Positions 46,121 through 59,300 of a DNA stretch of 64,000 nucleotides are shown in pieces. Origin of the DNA: Pegoplata infirma (taxonomy: Eukaryota > Arthropoda > Insecta > Diptera > Anthomyiidae); the NCBI GenBank assembly GCA_963921195.1, contig OY992538.1, positions 238,941,462-239,005,461 of the forward strand, given 5' to 3'. Under the pieces are notes generated by a model. It ran no database searches. It worked only from the letters and a program-made list of their open reading frames with translations, and was not told where the DNA came from. Each line of letters opens with the position of its first letter. The stretch's first letter is position 1. A program made the position numbers and the translations under genes.

Positions 46121-46192
46121 TACTGTCGAGTCTGTATTTAGTCTGTGACCATTGTTTGCATACTAGTCTGTACTGTGGACTCTGGTGAGAAC

Positions 46193-46447
46193 CAGAGTCA
46201 TAGAGTAGTCCAACAAATGGCGTTTGAAAAAGTAGTAAACAAAAACCATATGGTATTGTTTACGAAATTTTATCACAAACCGAAATTAGAGCGAGATGAA
46301 AGATACCAGTTTTACAGTGAGAATGCAGATTTTTTTTGTCTCTCTTTGCTTTGCGTTTGAACTTTAGTTTGGCATTGCCAGAATTTTCCAATTATCTTTG
46401 GTGATGCCAGATCTACAAAACGGTCGATGGAGTACTATGTCACTATG
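46193..46447. mobile_element. hAT-type MITE (CAGAGTCATAG family)
   Basis: 255 bp, flanked by GGTGAGAAC on both sides (8-9 bp). The inner frame is broken after 70 codons. Confidence 0.82.
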
Positions 46448-47303
46448 GGTGAGAACAGCACATAAGAACAGGGTAGGCCTTTTAAAAATAAATAATTTTT
46501 ATATTGAGTTGGTAACTCCGACTCGGAGTCTCCGAGTAGCCAAATAATATAAACGCCGTTCAACTAATGAGTCTCTGAACTTTGTTGTTAAAAATCTGGA
46601 CAAAAAAGAAAAAAATTGACAAATGTGAAATTAAAAAAAATGTCTGAACTTTGTGGTAAATATCATTAAAAGCTATTTTTATAGTGGCAAACAGTTGTGA
46701 GCAACATCTAGGGCTGAATATATTTACGCCTACATAAGCAAATTTGTCTATATTGTCAAGAATTTTACCCCCTTGCACCCCGAATACATTCAGTACAATA
46801 AGATTTCCATTTGGGAACTAATTGAGGTCACCGATATGTCCTTCCCCGCAATGTAAGAATATGTACCGAATGTGTCCGGATCCAGTTGATCACAATAAAG
46901 CTAAACAATAATTTAGATTTTTGTTTGGACATTCGACATAAGGCGTGTCTTTACAGCTGCAGCTGACAGATGGAGAGTAGACCGATAATGAAAAGTGGAA
47001 ATTATAGACAAAATATATATGTATAGTGTATATTTGCTTTATCAGAAATATGCTTAAATTTAAAAACCTAAAATTTAGGTTGCAAAGAACGGGATCTTTT
47101 ATTTTGCTTCCAATGGTTAATTTTGATAGACATTAATGTGGCCTCAGGTCGTCAATTAACTCTTCAACTTGATTACCCTACAATTAGCTGATGTTGCAAA
47201 TCAATGTTTGGCTTTTGTAAATGCTAAATCGTTTATTATGATTATCTTTCCGTAACTTTATTTCCGTGAATTTATATAATGTATTTTTTTTGTTTACTTT
47301 TAG
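46448..47303. other. gek upstream region, first coding exon not located
   Basis: No exon with a start codon could be fixed here. The exon beginning at 47304 needs one base of a split codon from upstream. The ATG at 47279 lies in the polypyrimidine tract before the acceptor and is unlikely to be the start. Confidence 0.4.
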
Positions 47304-50300
47304 AATCTCTTGAAGAATCTTGTACTAGGCGATTGAAAATACTCGAATCTGTTATATTGGAACATGGCATGTCTCAAGGCATGCTTATCGTGGCTGACAA
47401 TAAGGACAATGATGATGAAACTTTACCACCTCATGGGAAAGCGATATCTGTTGAGACACTATTGGATGCTCTTCTCTTGCTTTACGATGAATGCTCTAAC
47501 TCATCGCTGAGAAGGGAAAAGACAGTTTCTGATTTTATTAAAATAGGTAGGTGGTGTATGAGTAAGAATAATTTTCCGAAAACAGCCAGTGACTCTATTA
47601 CATTTCTATAGCCAAGCACGTAGTTACTTTAGTAAAAAAGTTACGACTATCCCGTGATGACTTCGAAATTATAAAAATCATTGGCCGTGGTGCTTTTGGT
47701 GAGGTCTGTGTTGTTCGCATGATAAGCACACAGAAAATATACGCCATGAAAATTCTAAACAAGTGGGAAATGTTAAAAAGAGCCGAAACTGCTTGTTTTC
47801 GCGAGGAACGAGATGTTCTTGTATATGGCGACCGTCAGTGGATAACGAATTTACACTATGCATTTCAAGATGAAACGAATTTGGTAAGTTTTTTTGTTTA
47901 TAAAGCAATATTGGCATTTTTTATATAAATATTTTAACAGTATTTAGTTATGGACTACTATTGCGGCGGTGATTTACTGACTTTGCTTAGCAAATTCGAA
48001 GATCGTTTGCCGGAAGATATGGCCAAATTCTACATAGCCGAAATAATATTGGCGATCCACAGTATCCATCAATTACGCTATGTGCATCGAGATATTAAGC
48101 CTGACAATTTGGTTATCGATGTTAATGGTCACATACGTCTGGCAGATTTTGGATCATGTTTGCGACTGGGAAATGACGGCAAGGTGCAGTCAAATGTAGC
48201 TGTCGGTACTCCAGATTATATATCGCCAGAAATACTTCGTGCAATGGAGGATGGACAGGGTAGATATGGAGCCGAATGCGATTGGTGGTCACTAGGTGTG
48301 TGTATGTATGAAATGCTTTATGGAGAAACACCTTTCTATGCTGAAAGTCTAGTTGAGACATATGGCAAGATTATGAATCATCAAAACTGCTTTGATTTTC
48401 CACCAGAGGAGAGTATGCAAAAGATTTCAGATGCTGCAAAAGACCTAATTAGACGGCTTATATGTGCACCCGAATTCCGGCTCGGTCGAAATGGCATTGA
48501 AGACTTTAAATCACACCCTTGGTTCGAAGGTGTAGATTGGGATCACTTAAGATTGGGCTCAGCTCCGTACGTGCCCGATGTGTCTAGCCCAACGGATACT
48601 TCGAATTTTGATGTGGATGACAATACCATTAGACATTCGGAGAGTGTGCCACCAGCATCTAACCCTGCCTTTTCTGGGTTTCATTTACCTTTTGTTGGTT
48701 TTACATTTACTCAAAATAGTTGTCTTTCTGACTTGGGTAAATTGGATATAAACTTCTTGTCGTCAGGTAAAGAAAGTTGTGATGGTATTGATATATCCTT
48801 CTACAATACCCTTAAACAAGAGCTGTTGACCGAAAAGAATCTATCTGGTGAGTGCACACGTCAGATTCTTAATGAATTGAAAATGTTTACCAAAAAGCGT
48901 CAAGAACTTGACAGCAGCAGCTCGGGGGACAAGGAAACGCGCTCTTTAAATACGGAAATCTCAGAGTTCGATAGTAATTCTAAGATACAAATACATGAAC
49001 TTGATCAGGAGATCAATGAACTAAAACGTGAAAAATCGGAGTTAATTAAAGAATACAATGATGCCATGGAACGCATTAACCAACAAGATTCAGAGTTGAA
49101 GGATGCAATAAGCCAAAGAAATCTAGCGATGATGGAATATTCGGAGGTCACCGACAAGTTGTCCGAATTGAGGAGCCAAAAACAAAAACTATCGAGACAG
49201 GTGATTTATTTCATACTCTTAAATACCTTCATCAGGGAAATCATAAATATGTATTTACTAATTAGAACCGAGCTCAAAAAATATGAAATACAAATATTTT
49301 TATGAATTACACCGTCCGAAAAAAAGAAAAAAAAATCGGTAAACACGAACTGTATAATCTACGTTTGAAACTAGGGAATGAATTTAGTAAAACTGCATTT
49401 ATAATATTCCTAGGATGCCACTATTCATGGCAAATGAAAGTGGAGGATATCCGCTTATTTTTATACCCTGCACTTTTTGTTAGTGATAGAGGGTATATAT
49501 AAGTTTGTCATTCCGTTTGTAATTCATCGAAATATCGGTCTGGGATCCCATAAAGCATATATATTATAGATCAGTGATCGATTCTAAGACACTCTAGCGA
49601 TGTCCGTCTGTTATTAAACATATATGACTGAGACTTAGCAAATGTACTTGATGTTGTCCTAAGTAGTTTGGTATTGCATTTGATCGAAATCGGTTCAGCG
49701 GTTCAAAAGTTATGAACTAAAATGTAACACCTCGAAAATTTTGGTATATTCTACATAACCTAACCTAAAAATACAAAATGCTTTAAATTGGCGGCTGGTT
49801 GGCATATGTGAACAAAATTGGACACAGAATGAAATTTTTACAAGTACAAAGCAATTAAAAAAATTCGCGGAATTTTTTTTTTTTCACCAAAAAAATTTTT
49901 CCGCGAAATTTTTTTTTTTTTCAATTTTTTTTTTTTGCAAATAATCAATTTAACTTTTTTGCTTGTTTCATTTTATTATATATATCAGGAAAAATTATAT
50001 ATATAATGCCCGTTCAAAACTTTATCCTTCAATATCATTTAAAAAATCCTTTGATAAAGTTTTGAAAGAAAATTATTTACATCTTTTGTCCTGATATGGC
50101 TAAATAAAAAATGGAAAAATTAGCGAAGATCCTTCTGTTTCTTTTGTGATTTTACAAGACAAGTACAAGTACTTAAAAATATTTTACAAAAAAGAAATCC
50201 TCTAAAACTTTGTCCTTTAAAAGGAAACAGGATTACGAAATGAAAAATTTTTGAAAAACAGTTTTACTCCATTTGATAACTTCATTTGGACGTACATATA

Positions 50301-53300
50301 TCATCCGGTTATTGTTTAACATTGGCTGTCAAAAGGTGTTATATTTAAAACTTTTGTTCTGCAATCATAGTTGATTTTGAAATTTTTCATATTTGCATGT
50401 TTTTGAGATATTTAAAAACACAATACATACATATTTTTGGTTTCCTATAAAAAATATTTTTTAGTTCGAGACCGAAATCTAAATAGGTCCGTTCGATTAC
50501 GTTACGACAATCTACTCTTTTTTACTATTTTTACTACAGCTGGAAATTTTTAATACATAAAAGGTCGGTCTATTCGATTACCCAAATTTCTTACTATGTT
50601 TTACTACAACTGGAAAGTTTTGTTTCCAGCTGTAGTAAAATGAGTAAAAAATAGTAGATTGTAGTAAGGTAATCGAATAGACCTAAAGTAAACAAAACTT
50701 TCCAGTTGTAGTAAAAATAGTTTGAATTTTTGGTAATCGAATTGACATAATATGAAATTGACATTGTTGTTAAACATAATTTTTTTTGATAAAAAAGTAA
50801 TAGAACGTGACAAAATTCACTACTATTTTAGTAATATGAGGTTCGCTCGAAGCTTCCCAGTATTTCGAATGTATGCATTTCCAAGATTTTTTGGAAAATA
50901 TTTGCATATTTCAATGCAGGTATCTAAATCCTAAATAGCGGGTAAACAACCATTGTGAAAGTAATTAAATTACTTGACGTAGAAAAATTGTAGTATTTTA
51001 AGTACGGCATCTTTCAGTGATGTCGAAGCTCTTGAACAAATTACAAGAAAGAACCAAATATCGTCACCAGTTTGCGAAATCTATATATCGTCGAACTATA
51101 TTCAATAAATGCCAACTCGAAAAAGCTTACTTTTCAGGAGAGCTAAAAAACTAGTTATTTTGCATATTATTGTAAAAATAAACAATGTACCTTCCATAAG
51201 ATGGTTTAAATATTCTAAATAATTTTTATCTATGCCAAAAATTTCATATTTTGCACTGGTTTGCGTATTTTTTTGAGATGGCATTTATTACTATATCAAA
51301 AAACAAATATTTTTTTTAGAGTTGGCATATTTTGTCGGAAACTAAAAATAAATTTTTTTTTTTGAAAAATTTTTATAAATTTTTTTTTTTTTGGATTTTG
51401 TTTTTCTTAGTGCGGTAATTGCAAAAACTAAAAAAAATTAGAAATTTTTGCATATTTTTAAAAGTTACTAGCTCCGAAAGCCTTTTAATCTCAGGGTGGT
51501 CAACTTTGGCACTCTGTAACTCATGCTTTATTGTAGAAGGCTCACTCCAAGCTAGCTATTTTGAAAGCTTATATCATTGACTTTATTTGCCCCACTCATA
51601 ATGTTTCAATCTGATAAATAGTTTGAAAGTTATATATATATAAGCAATTTTTTTTTTGCAAACACTATTTACCGATATTTTCAAAATGGCAATATCTCGA
51701 AAACTAGGCATTAGCTATCAAAATCTTTACCAGATTCGTGTTCAGAAAGGCAAATGCAATAAGATATGTGGTCTAATTTTTTTTTTTTTTAAATTTTGAA
51801 AATTTTTTGGAAATTTACAATGGGAGTTGGCATTTATTTTCACCAAAAAAATATGTACTTTGAGTTAGCAGAATAACAAAAATGGATGTAAAACGACAAA
51901 AAATTATTTTTTTGCTCTGAAATTTTTACCACAGATGGGTGCTGCATAGGGGAGCTATTTTCCATCGGAAACTCATTTCGGTCAAATTTGAGTTGGCATA
52001 TTTTGAATATAGGTTCACGATATGTATACGTAATATTTTTTAATTCTGTTTTTTTTTTTATTTGAAACATAAATTATTGTAATATTTTTAATATTTTATA
52101 ACACAAAATTTGTTGAACTGAAATTGCCACTCTATTGAAGAATGTTTTAAAGGACAAAACCGGCTGCAGTTAGTTGTACAGCTAAAAGTACTGGACCGAT
52201 GTTAATGATTTTTTTTATTATTTGTAGATTTTTAAATTCTTTAGTACTTTCGTGGCAATTTTTTTTAAATTTTGTCCTAATTATGTTTTTTATAAAAGAA
52301 GAAAAATACAATGGCCACGGTAATAACCTACAAATCGAAAAAAAAAATCATCAAAATCGGTTCAGTAGTTTTGGCTGTAGGACTGCAGCCGGTTTTTTCT
52401 TTTAAAAAAATAACTCGACAATTGAGTGGCAACCCTGGCAATTTTTGTTGACCAAATTTTGTGTTATAAAATTTTAAAAGTATTACAATAATTCACGGTT
52501 TAGTTATATGTATAAGGTTACATACGATTAATAAACAAATCCGCCATGTCAATTGTTTGACAAGTTTCGGTGTTTAATTTTGATTTTAATTATCTTTAAT
52601 TTTGCACACTTTTGCCAGCCAAAATTTGTTAAATTTTTAAGAATTTAAAATTTCAAATTATATTTTTTATAAACATTCACAAACTATATAATTTTTTTCA
52701 AAATATTAAACAAAATTCAAGAAAATTAAATTGACAATTTTCTCAATTCCTTTTTGTTTCGACATTTTATTTTTTTAATACACACCGATTTCTGTCGTTA
52801 TTCTTAATCCTTTATATCTGTCATTCGTGCAATAATTCAACTTTCAAATAAAAAAAAGTAAGAGTGTTAAATTCAGCTCTGCCGAATCTTTTATACCCTC
52901 CAACATGCAAATAAATAAAAAAAATTGCAGGAGCGTTTTTTTGGGGGGGGGGGGGGGGGTTGGAAGTGGTAATGGGGGGCACATTTATTCTCGAATATGT
53001 GTTTAAAAATTTATTCTTATGCTTTTTGTAATAAAGAAATACAAGTTTATCATTATTTAAAAATAACAAATATTCCACGCCCATAAATGGGGGGGGGGGG
53101 GGGGGTCGGACCGAAAAAACGACATTTTCTAATTCTGTGGGCCCAAATGCAGGTCTTTGAACTTCTTGTAGCATAAAAATGTTGCATTTGTTAAACAAAA
53201 ACACAAAAAATCATGTAAAAATATGGTATTTTTCAGAGGTTGGTTTAGTTCTTCAAGGGGGAACTTTTTTCCCCCTGGTCCGATTTTGCTCCTTTACGAA

Positions 53301-56300
53301 CTTAGCCTGCCTAGGAACATAAGACATATTCGTGCCAAATGTCGAAAGTCTAGCTCTTTTATTTTGGACTGCATCGTGTTAACTACAGACGGACGGACAT
53401 CGCTATAATGTCTTAGAATCGATCACTGATCATAAAAATATATTCTTTATGGGGTCCTAGACCGATATTTTGATGTGTTTCACACGGAATGACAAAGTGA
53501 GTATACCCCCATACTGTAGTTGGAGGGTATAAAAAAAAAATAAAAAATATTGCGTAATTATATTTTGATAACTGTTTATAAATTGCTCACGTTAAGACTT
53601 TTGTTTTCCTTTAAACCCCCTAAAATTTAGTTCCAAAAAGTACTTAAAAAGGACTTATGTGTATATGAGGAGTTCCGGCTAAGACTTAAATTTTGAGGTA
53701 AAAAAGATTTGATTTTTGTTTTGATGGCACATCGATGAAAGTTGGCAAAAATATTAGAAGCTATTTAAGAATAAGAAATTCGTTCGCGTCAATTAAATCG
53801 CGCAACGGGGTCAAAAGTTATGGCGGTTTTAAGATTTAGCGGTTTTAAAAATCTTAAAAATATTTTAAAGATTTTTTTTCTACACATTTGTTGCATGCGT
53901 TATTAAAACATGCCAGGATATATCATTTCTGCTAAAATATATGATATAAATTTAACCCTTTAATGACCAAACGATTTAAAAAAAAAATATCTAAGTACCT
54001 AAAATCGCGATTAATTCGCGGTAAAAGAAAAGTTTCACTATTTTTTATAACATATTTAGGCAATGCGCGTTGGTATTACTGAAAAAAAAATCACGGAAAA
54101 TCGTATCATTGAACCAGTGTTAAAAAAAAAATCGGTGATGCTTTTTTATAACAAGAAAATTTTATATTGTCCAAAAAATCTATAATCATCAAAATTTTTT
54201 AACCCGCCTCTGATTTTATGATGACACATCAAGTGGGCTTTCATAATTTTTTAAAAATAAAAAAACATTTTTTTTTGTAAATTTACAAAAATATAATATT
54301 ACTAACTTTCATAAAAAAATATATCTAATATATATATATATTTGTTCCTTTTACTCCTACAAGGATAAATATCTAATATGTATATAGGAATTTATTCTTA
54401 TAATTCACAAATTTATTTTATATAAAAAACAATTGTTTCGTAAAAACAAAAAAAAAATCGTAGAATGTAGTAAACTGTTCCGTAAAAACTTATAATTTTT
54501 ACGAAATACCAAGGAAGATGTATATTATTAGTCCATGCGAAATACTACCTCCGTCCCGAAAAAATCTTTACACCCAGCAAAAACATGGTAATGAGTTGTG
54601 AAAAGTAATCATTACCGAGTTCATTATTTATAATGAGTACCCATTACCATTAACATTATTTTAAGCCCAAAAGTAACTACTTCTCAGTAATATGTTATAA
54701 AAGCACCTCTAACAATAAGTAATAATATCTTCTTGCACTTGCAGTTTTAACCTTTACAATACAATTAACTTAAAAAGTAATTAAAAACTTAATAAAAATT
54801 ACGGAATTTTTAAGTTTTAGTAAAAACAAGTTAAATTTTAAAAGTTTTAATTAACTAATTATTTTACTTCTTACCCATTACCAAGGTTTTTACTCCTTAT
54901 TTGTAATCCGAGGCAGTAACTACTTATTTATCTCCATACTCTTCACTAGTTATTTTTGTCTCACGCCCTTGTTAAAATAATTAGTGTTTCATTCTATAAG
55001 TAACTACTTAGTAGCATCTGTTTCGGATTACAAAACCCATTACTAGTAATGCCAATTTTTGCTGGGCATTTATATCGATTTTTTGTTGTCCCAAAATAAA
55101 ATTTACATTTTATTAATCAGTGTTTTAATTGAAATAATACAAGAATAATTTAAAAAAAAACACTCTTATTCCAATCTCGTGTACTAAAATTGTAATAAAA
55201 TTAATTAAAAATATTTGCGAGATGCCCATAATGCATTTATTAAAAACCTTTAAAAGTGCCTCTCAGCGTGGAATTTCTTATTTCATATGCCGCATTTTGT
55301 AATTATTTCCACCTTTTCGACCATAATAGATGCCTGTTTGTAACATCAAACACATTTTACCTAATTTATTTGGATGTAGTTCATTGAATGCATTTTGCAC
55401 GTATTGCAAAGCAATACAGAATATCTAAATTATTAATGTGTCCTAATATGTATTAACAAAAAATTTTTTTTTTCGCAAATCCTTCCCAGCCCAAATATAG
55501 AAATATAAAGAATATTTCGGGACAGACAAAATCTAGGACGACAAAACTCCAATTTTATTTATATTGACTTGAAATTCGGTATATATGTTTGTTTTGACTT
55601 TGGAAATATCCGCAGGTATTTCATCCGTTGGAATGTACTCGATGATAACATCTCCTTTCTCCAGAAGTTCCCGGACAAAGTGATGACGAATGTCTACATG
55701 CTTCGTTCTGTTGTGAAACACGGGATTTTTAGTAAGGGCGCCAGCACCCTGGTTTTCGTTGTAAATCACAATAGTTTTCTGATTGTTGAAGACACACACA
55801 AAAAGTTTTTTTTTTCCATGAACGATTTTCATAGTATTTATGAACAGATTCATACAATTTATTACTTTTTCATAATATTTATAAACTTTTTCATAGTATT
55901 TATGAAAAATGTTAAAAATTGTTAAATTTCACATATAATGATTTATTCATAAATACTATGAAAAAGTTTATAAATATTATGAATAAGTAATAAATTGTAT
56001 GAATTTGTTCATAAATACTATGAAAATCGTTCATGGAAAAAAAAATTTTTTGTGTGCACCTTTCAGGAAAGCTTTCAAATGAATTGCTTCTTTAGCAGCG
56101 TCGGAGATTGCCATATATTCGGCTTCCGTGGTTGACAATGCTACTGTTTTCTGTTTGCGGGATTCCCAACTGATGACTCCGTTACCATAAATAAACGCGT
56201 AGCCTGTATAGGACTTCCGGTCATCAATATTTGATCCCCAATCAGCGTCAGCGTAACCAGTTAAATCTTTTTCAACCTTTAAATACCTTAAGACCCTTTT

Positions 56301-59300
56301 GGCTGCTATCCAGTGTTGTTTGCCAAAGTTCGTATTGTATTGGCTAAGTATACTGACAGCGTGTGATATGTCTGGCCTTTTACACACAGCAAGGTACATC
56401 AATGAACCAATAAGACTTTGGTATGGAATGGTCTTCATTTCGGATTCTTCCTCGGCTGATGTGGGGGTCATATCTTTGGATAATTTTTCGTTTGGTGTCA
56501 AAGGAGTCAAAACTGCATTTGCATTTTTCATTCTAAATTTCTCGATGATTTCATTTGTATATTTTTGTTGATTTTTTTCTCATTTTTCTGAAGATTCTGC
56601 TCAAATTCGATACCAAGGCAGTATTTCAGAAGACCCATGTCCTTCATTTCAAAAATATTAGCGAGTTCCTGCTTTAATCTATTTAGAGTTCCACTATCAT
56701 TTGATGTCACCATCAAATCGTCTACGTATATAAGTACCACAGTCATGATTCCATTGTCGTGATTAATGTACACACAAGGATCAGCCCTGAATGCAAATTT
56801 CAAATAATGTCAAATTACCTTTTATGTCAGCTCTGATACCGTCAACCTTTTCATGCCTTATTATACTTTTCAAATCAGCTTCATTTAGATGACCGAACTT
56901 TTCATGCTATTCCTGAAGTGGTGTTAATGAGTTCTCGACATAATATAAATTTGATTTTCTGGATGCCGTTAACATTTCTTCGCCCGTCTTTGGATTTATT
57001 ACCACTGCACCGTTGTGTCGAAAAATAACCTCAAAACCATGATCGGTAATCCTAGACACAGACATTAAATTTGATCTCAAATCTGGAACAAACAATGTCT
57101 CACCATGATCAACCATTTGATTTTTGGTAGCTAGACGAACTTTTCCGCAAATTTCGATTTCTGGGAGCACATATGCGATGTTGCTCCAGAGTCTAGACAC
57201 CAAAACCCCTTTTCACCATTTACCTGCATTGCAACAGCTGAGTTTGTCTCTACACATTTTGCTTTATTTTCATTTCGACTCTTTGTCTTTGACCGGCAGT
57301 CCTTGGCCTTATGTCCAATTTTGCCACAATTATGACAAATAAATTTAAAGCGTTCAGCCTTATTCTGATATGATGGTCTATTCTGCTGCAATTTTCTATT
57401 TCTATTCTGCGTAAACATTGCGTCTCCACCTTTCTCATTATCATTACGTTTACGGGCTTCAAACTCGTCAATCATCTTCAATTTCAAAGATTCTGGTTCA
57501 GGCAATTTTTCCTGCGTTTTTATAGCTACTCTAAATTGTTCATAATCGTCAGGAATGCTATACAACAGTAAAATTGTTACCAGATCGTCCATTATTTGCA
57601 TATCCATTTCCCGAATTTTGTCAAGTACATCAAAAACTTTTGCAAGTGATTGTGCATGTTCTCACCATTTTGCATTTTCAATAAAATTAGGGACTTTAAC
57701 AACATCGCCTTACGTGCCGGCCTTGTAGATTGATAAATACCCTTATATTTATCCCATAATTCCTTAGATGTTTTACAATTCTTAATTTGCGTTAACTCTG
57801 TTGTCGCAATGGATAAGATCAAATCGGATTTCGCTTTTGAATCATTTAGTTCCCACTCGGCCACTTTATCAGGCGTACCATCCGGCTTAACACACATTCC
57901 GTTTACGTATTTCCAAACATCATTTCTTATCAACAGGGCTGCCACCTGGATTTTTCAGGTATCATAATTATCTCTTCCGAGTGGATAAATTTTTACATTT
58001 GCATAACTAATCTTGTCTGTTCAACTGTCGCTTTTTTTCTTCTTTTTCTTGTTGTTTTTTTTCTTCCTTTCAACAAAAAATGATCAACTGTCGTTTTCCA
58101 ACACTGCACATTTGAAATAGTCGTCATCACTTTTCTTCTTTTCGCTCTGCCGGCGTTATAACTTTTCTTCTATTCTACTCTTCAAGTTAACTTTAAACTT
58201 TTCGCTCACGAATCTTATTAAGATTCCATTTTCATGCGCAGTTGAATTATGCTGGGCCCATTACCTGTTAGATTTTATCGTTTTTGTTTATAAAAATGTT
58301 TATTAAAGTAAAAATAGTTCACAAACTTAAAATAATTCACATTCTTCTTCTTCTTCTTCAGTGGTGTAGCAATGCTACACCTTGTCCACGAATGGACGAA
58401 TAAAAAGGTGACCGAGACACGAAGTCTATGTGCCACCTTTGTGGGGATAAAGTTTTTGTGGGGTTTTAACACGTGGGAAACTCCGGACACAATACGACCA
58501 TTGCCCTCACAATGGAAGAGTGAAACGACGCTTCCTTAACACGTGCGTGTGTTTGAGTATGGTTAGACACCGTTGTCTAAGAGCCGAGTCACAATTGGCA
58601 CCACATTCGGTAACCACAAAATGTTTTCATACATTTTGTATGAAAAGCAAAAAATCGCTTTGTGGTAGACCACGCTGCCGCCAGAATAGATTCTATTCTA
58701 TTTTTGTAGTTCTCTCTCACCACCCTCTCATATTTTTCAAATTTCTGTCAAGTAGCGTTGCCATATGTTCAACAAAATATGCTAATTTTTCCAATTGGAG
58801 TTGATATATTGCGTGTGTGTTGCAGACAAGAAACATTGTACACCTGCTTTTAAAGGACAACTAAAGAAAAAAAATAAATGTGTAACTGATATGAGCGTCA
58901 TTTTCTTTATAAAATGTGTCCGGTCGTCTGTCGTTTAATTTTAATGTGTCGCTCTCTCTTTTGATGTGGTTCGTCGTCGGTGGTGCCAATTGTGACTGGG
59001 CTCTAACGGTACTCGCGGAGAAATAACCAATACTAGCGACCGACAAACACAAACACGTTTCTAAATTTATAAAATAATTTCAGTGACGAATAGATGCTTC
59101 TCCGACGCGATCTCGATTAAGACTCCAATAATTCACATTGTTGTCTTGGTTTCTCAAAGCGACTAATAAAAAGGAATGAAAAAACTTAGAAAAATCTTAT
59201 ATTAGAGTTACCAAATAATATTGAATTATAGGGTTGCCATTCAAAAGTAAATTAACATAAAGATTTGATTTTTAAAGATACATTTTAAAATTTTTTTTTA

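Larger units (their letters stand above)
42025..46147. mobile_element. CACAGACT element split by five insertions
   Basis: Ends CACAAACT and AGTCTGTG, exact 7-bp TSD ACCATTG (42018-42024 and 46148-46154). Removing 42081-42380, 42478-42777, 42803-43058, 43172-43522 and 43535-46120 with one TSD each leaves a standard 300-bp copy. Confidence 0.85.
55593..58265 (-). pseudogene. Degenerate copia (Ty1/copia) retrotransposon
   Basis: Minus strand, from the primer-binding site at 58265 leftwards: gag with zinc knuckle [14 protein letters not shown], protease [13 protein letters not shown]-pre-integrase ([15 protein letters not shown]), then directly the late RT ([11 protein letters not shown]) and RNase H ([25 protein letters not shown]). 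Integrase core and early RT are missing through a deletion near 56800-56815. Other breaks: a stop (TGA) at 57955-57957 in place of the W codon of YDTW, a frameshift near 57630, a stop near 56905, and a MITE in RNase H. It is truncated after IPADI at about 55600; no 3' LTR found. Confidence 0.85.

Noticed and set aside
47279..47303. ATG at 47279 as gek start
   Set aside because: It lies in the T-rich tract directly before the acceptor TTTTAG; the exon begins at 47304 in mid-codon.
49201..49305. Continuation of the gek reading frame past 49200
   Set aside because: Homology jumps from SRQ to VRDKEEE at 59719; the extra residues are intron readthrough.
52821..53204. 127-codon minus-strand frame with proline runs
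   Set aside because: The prolines come from two G17 homopolymers in a dispersed repeat.
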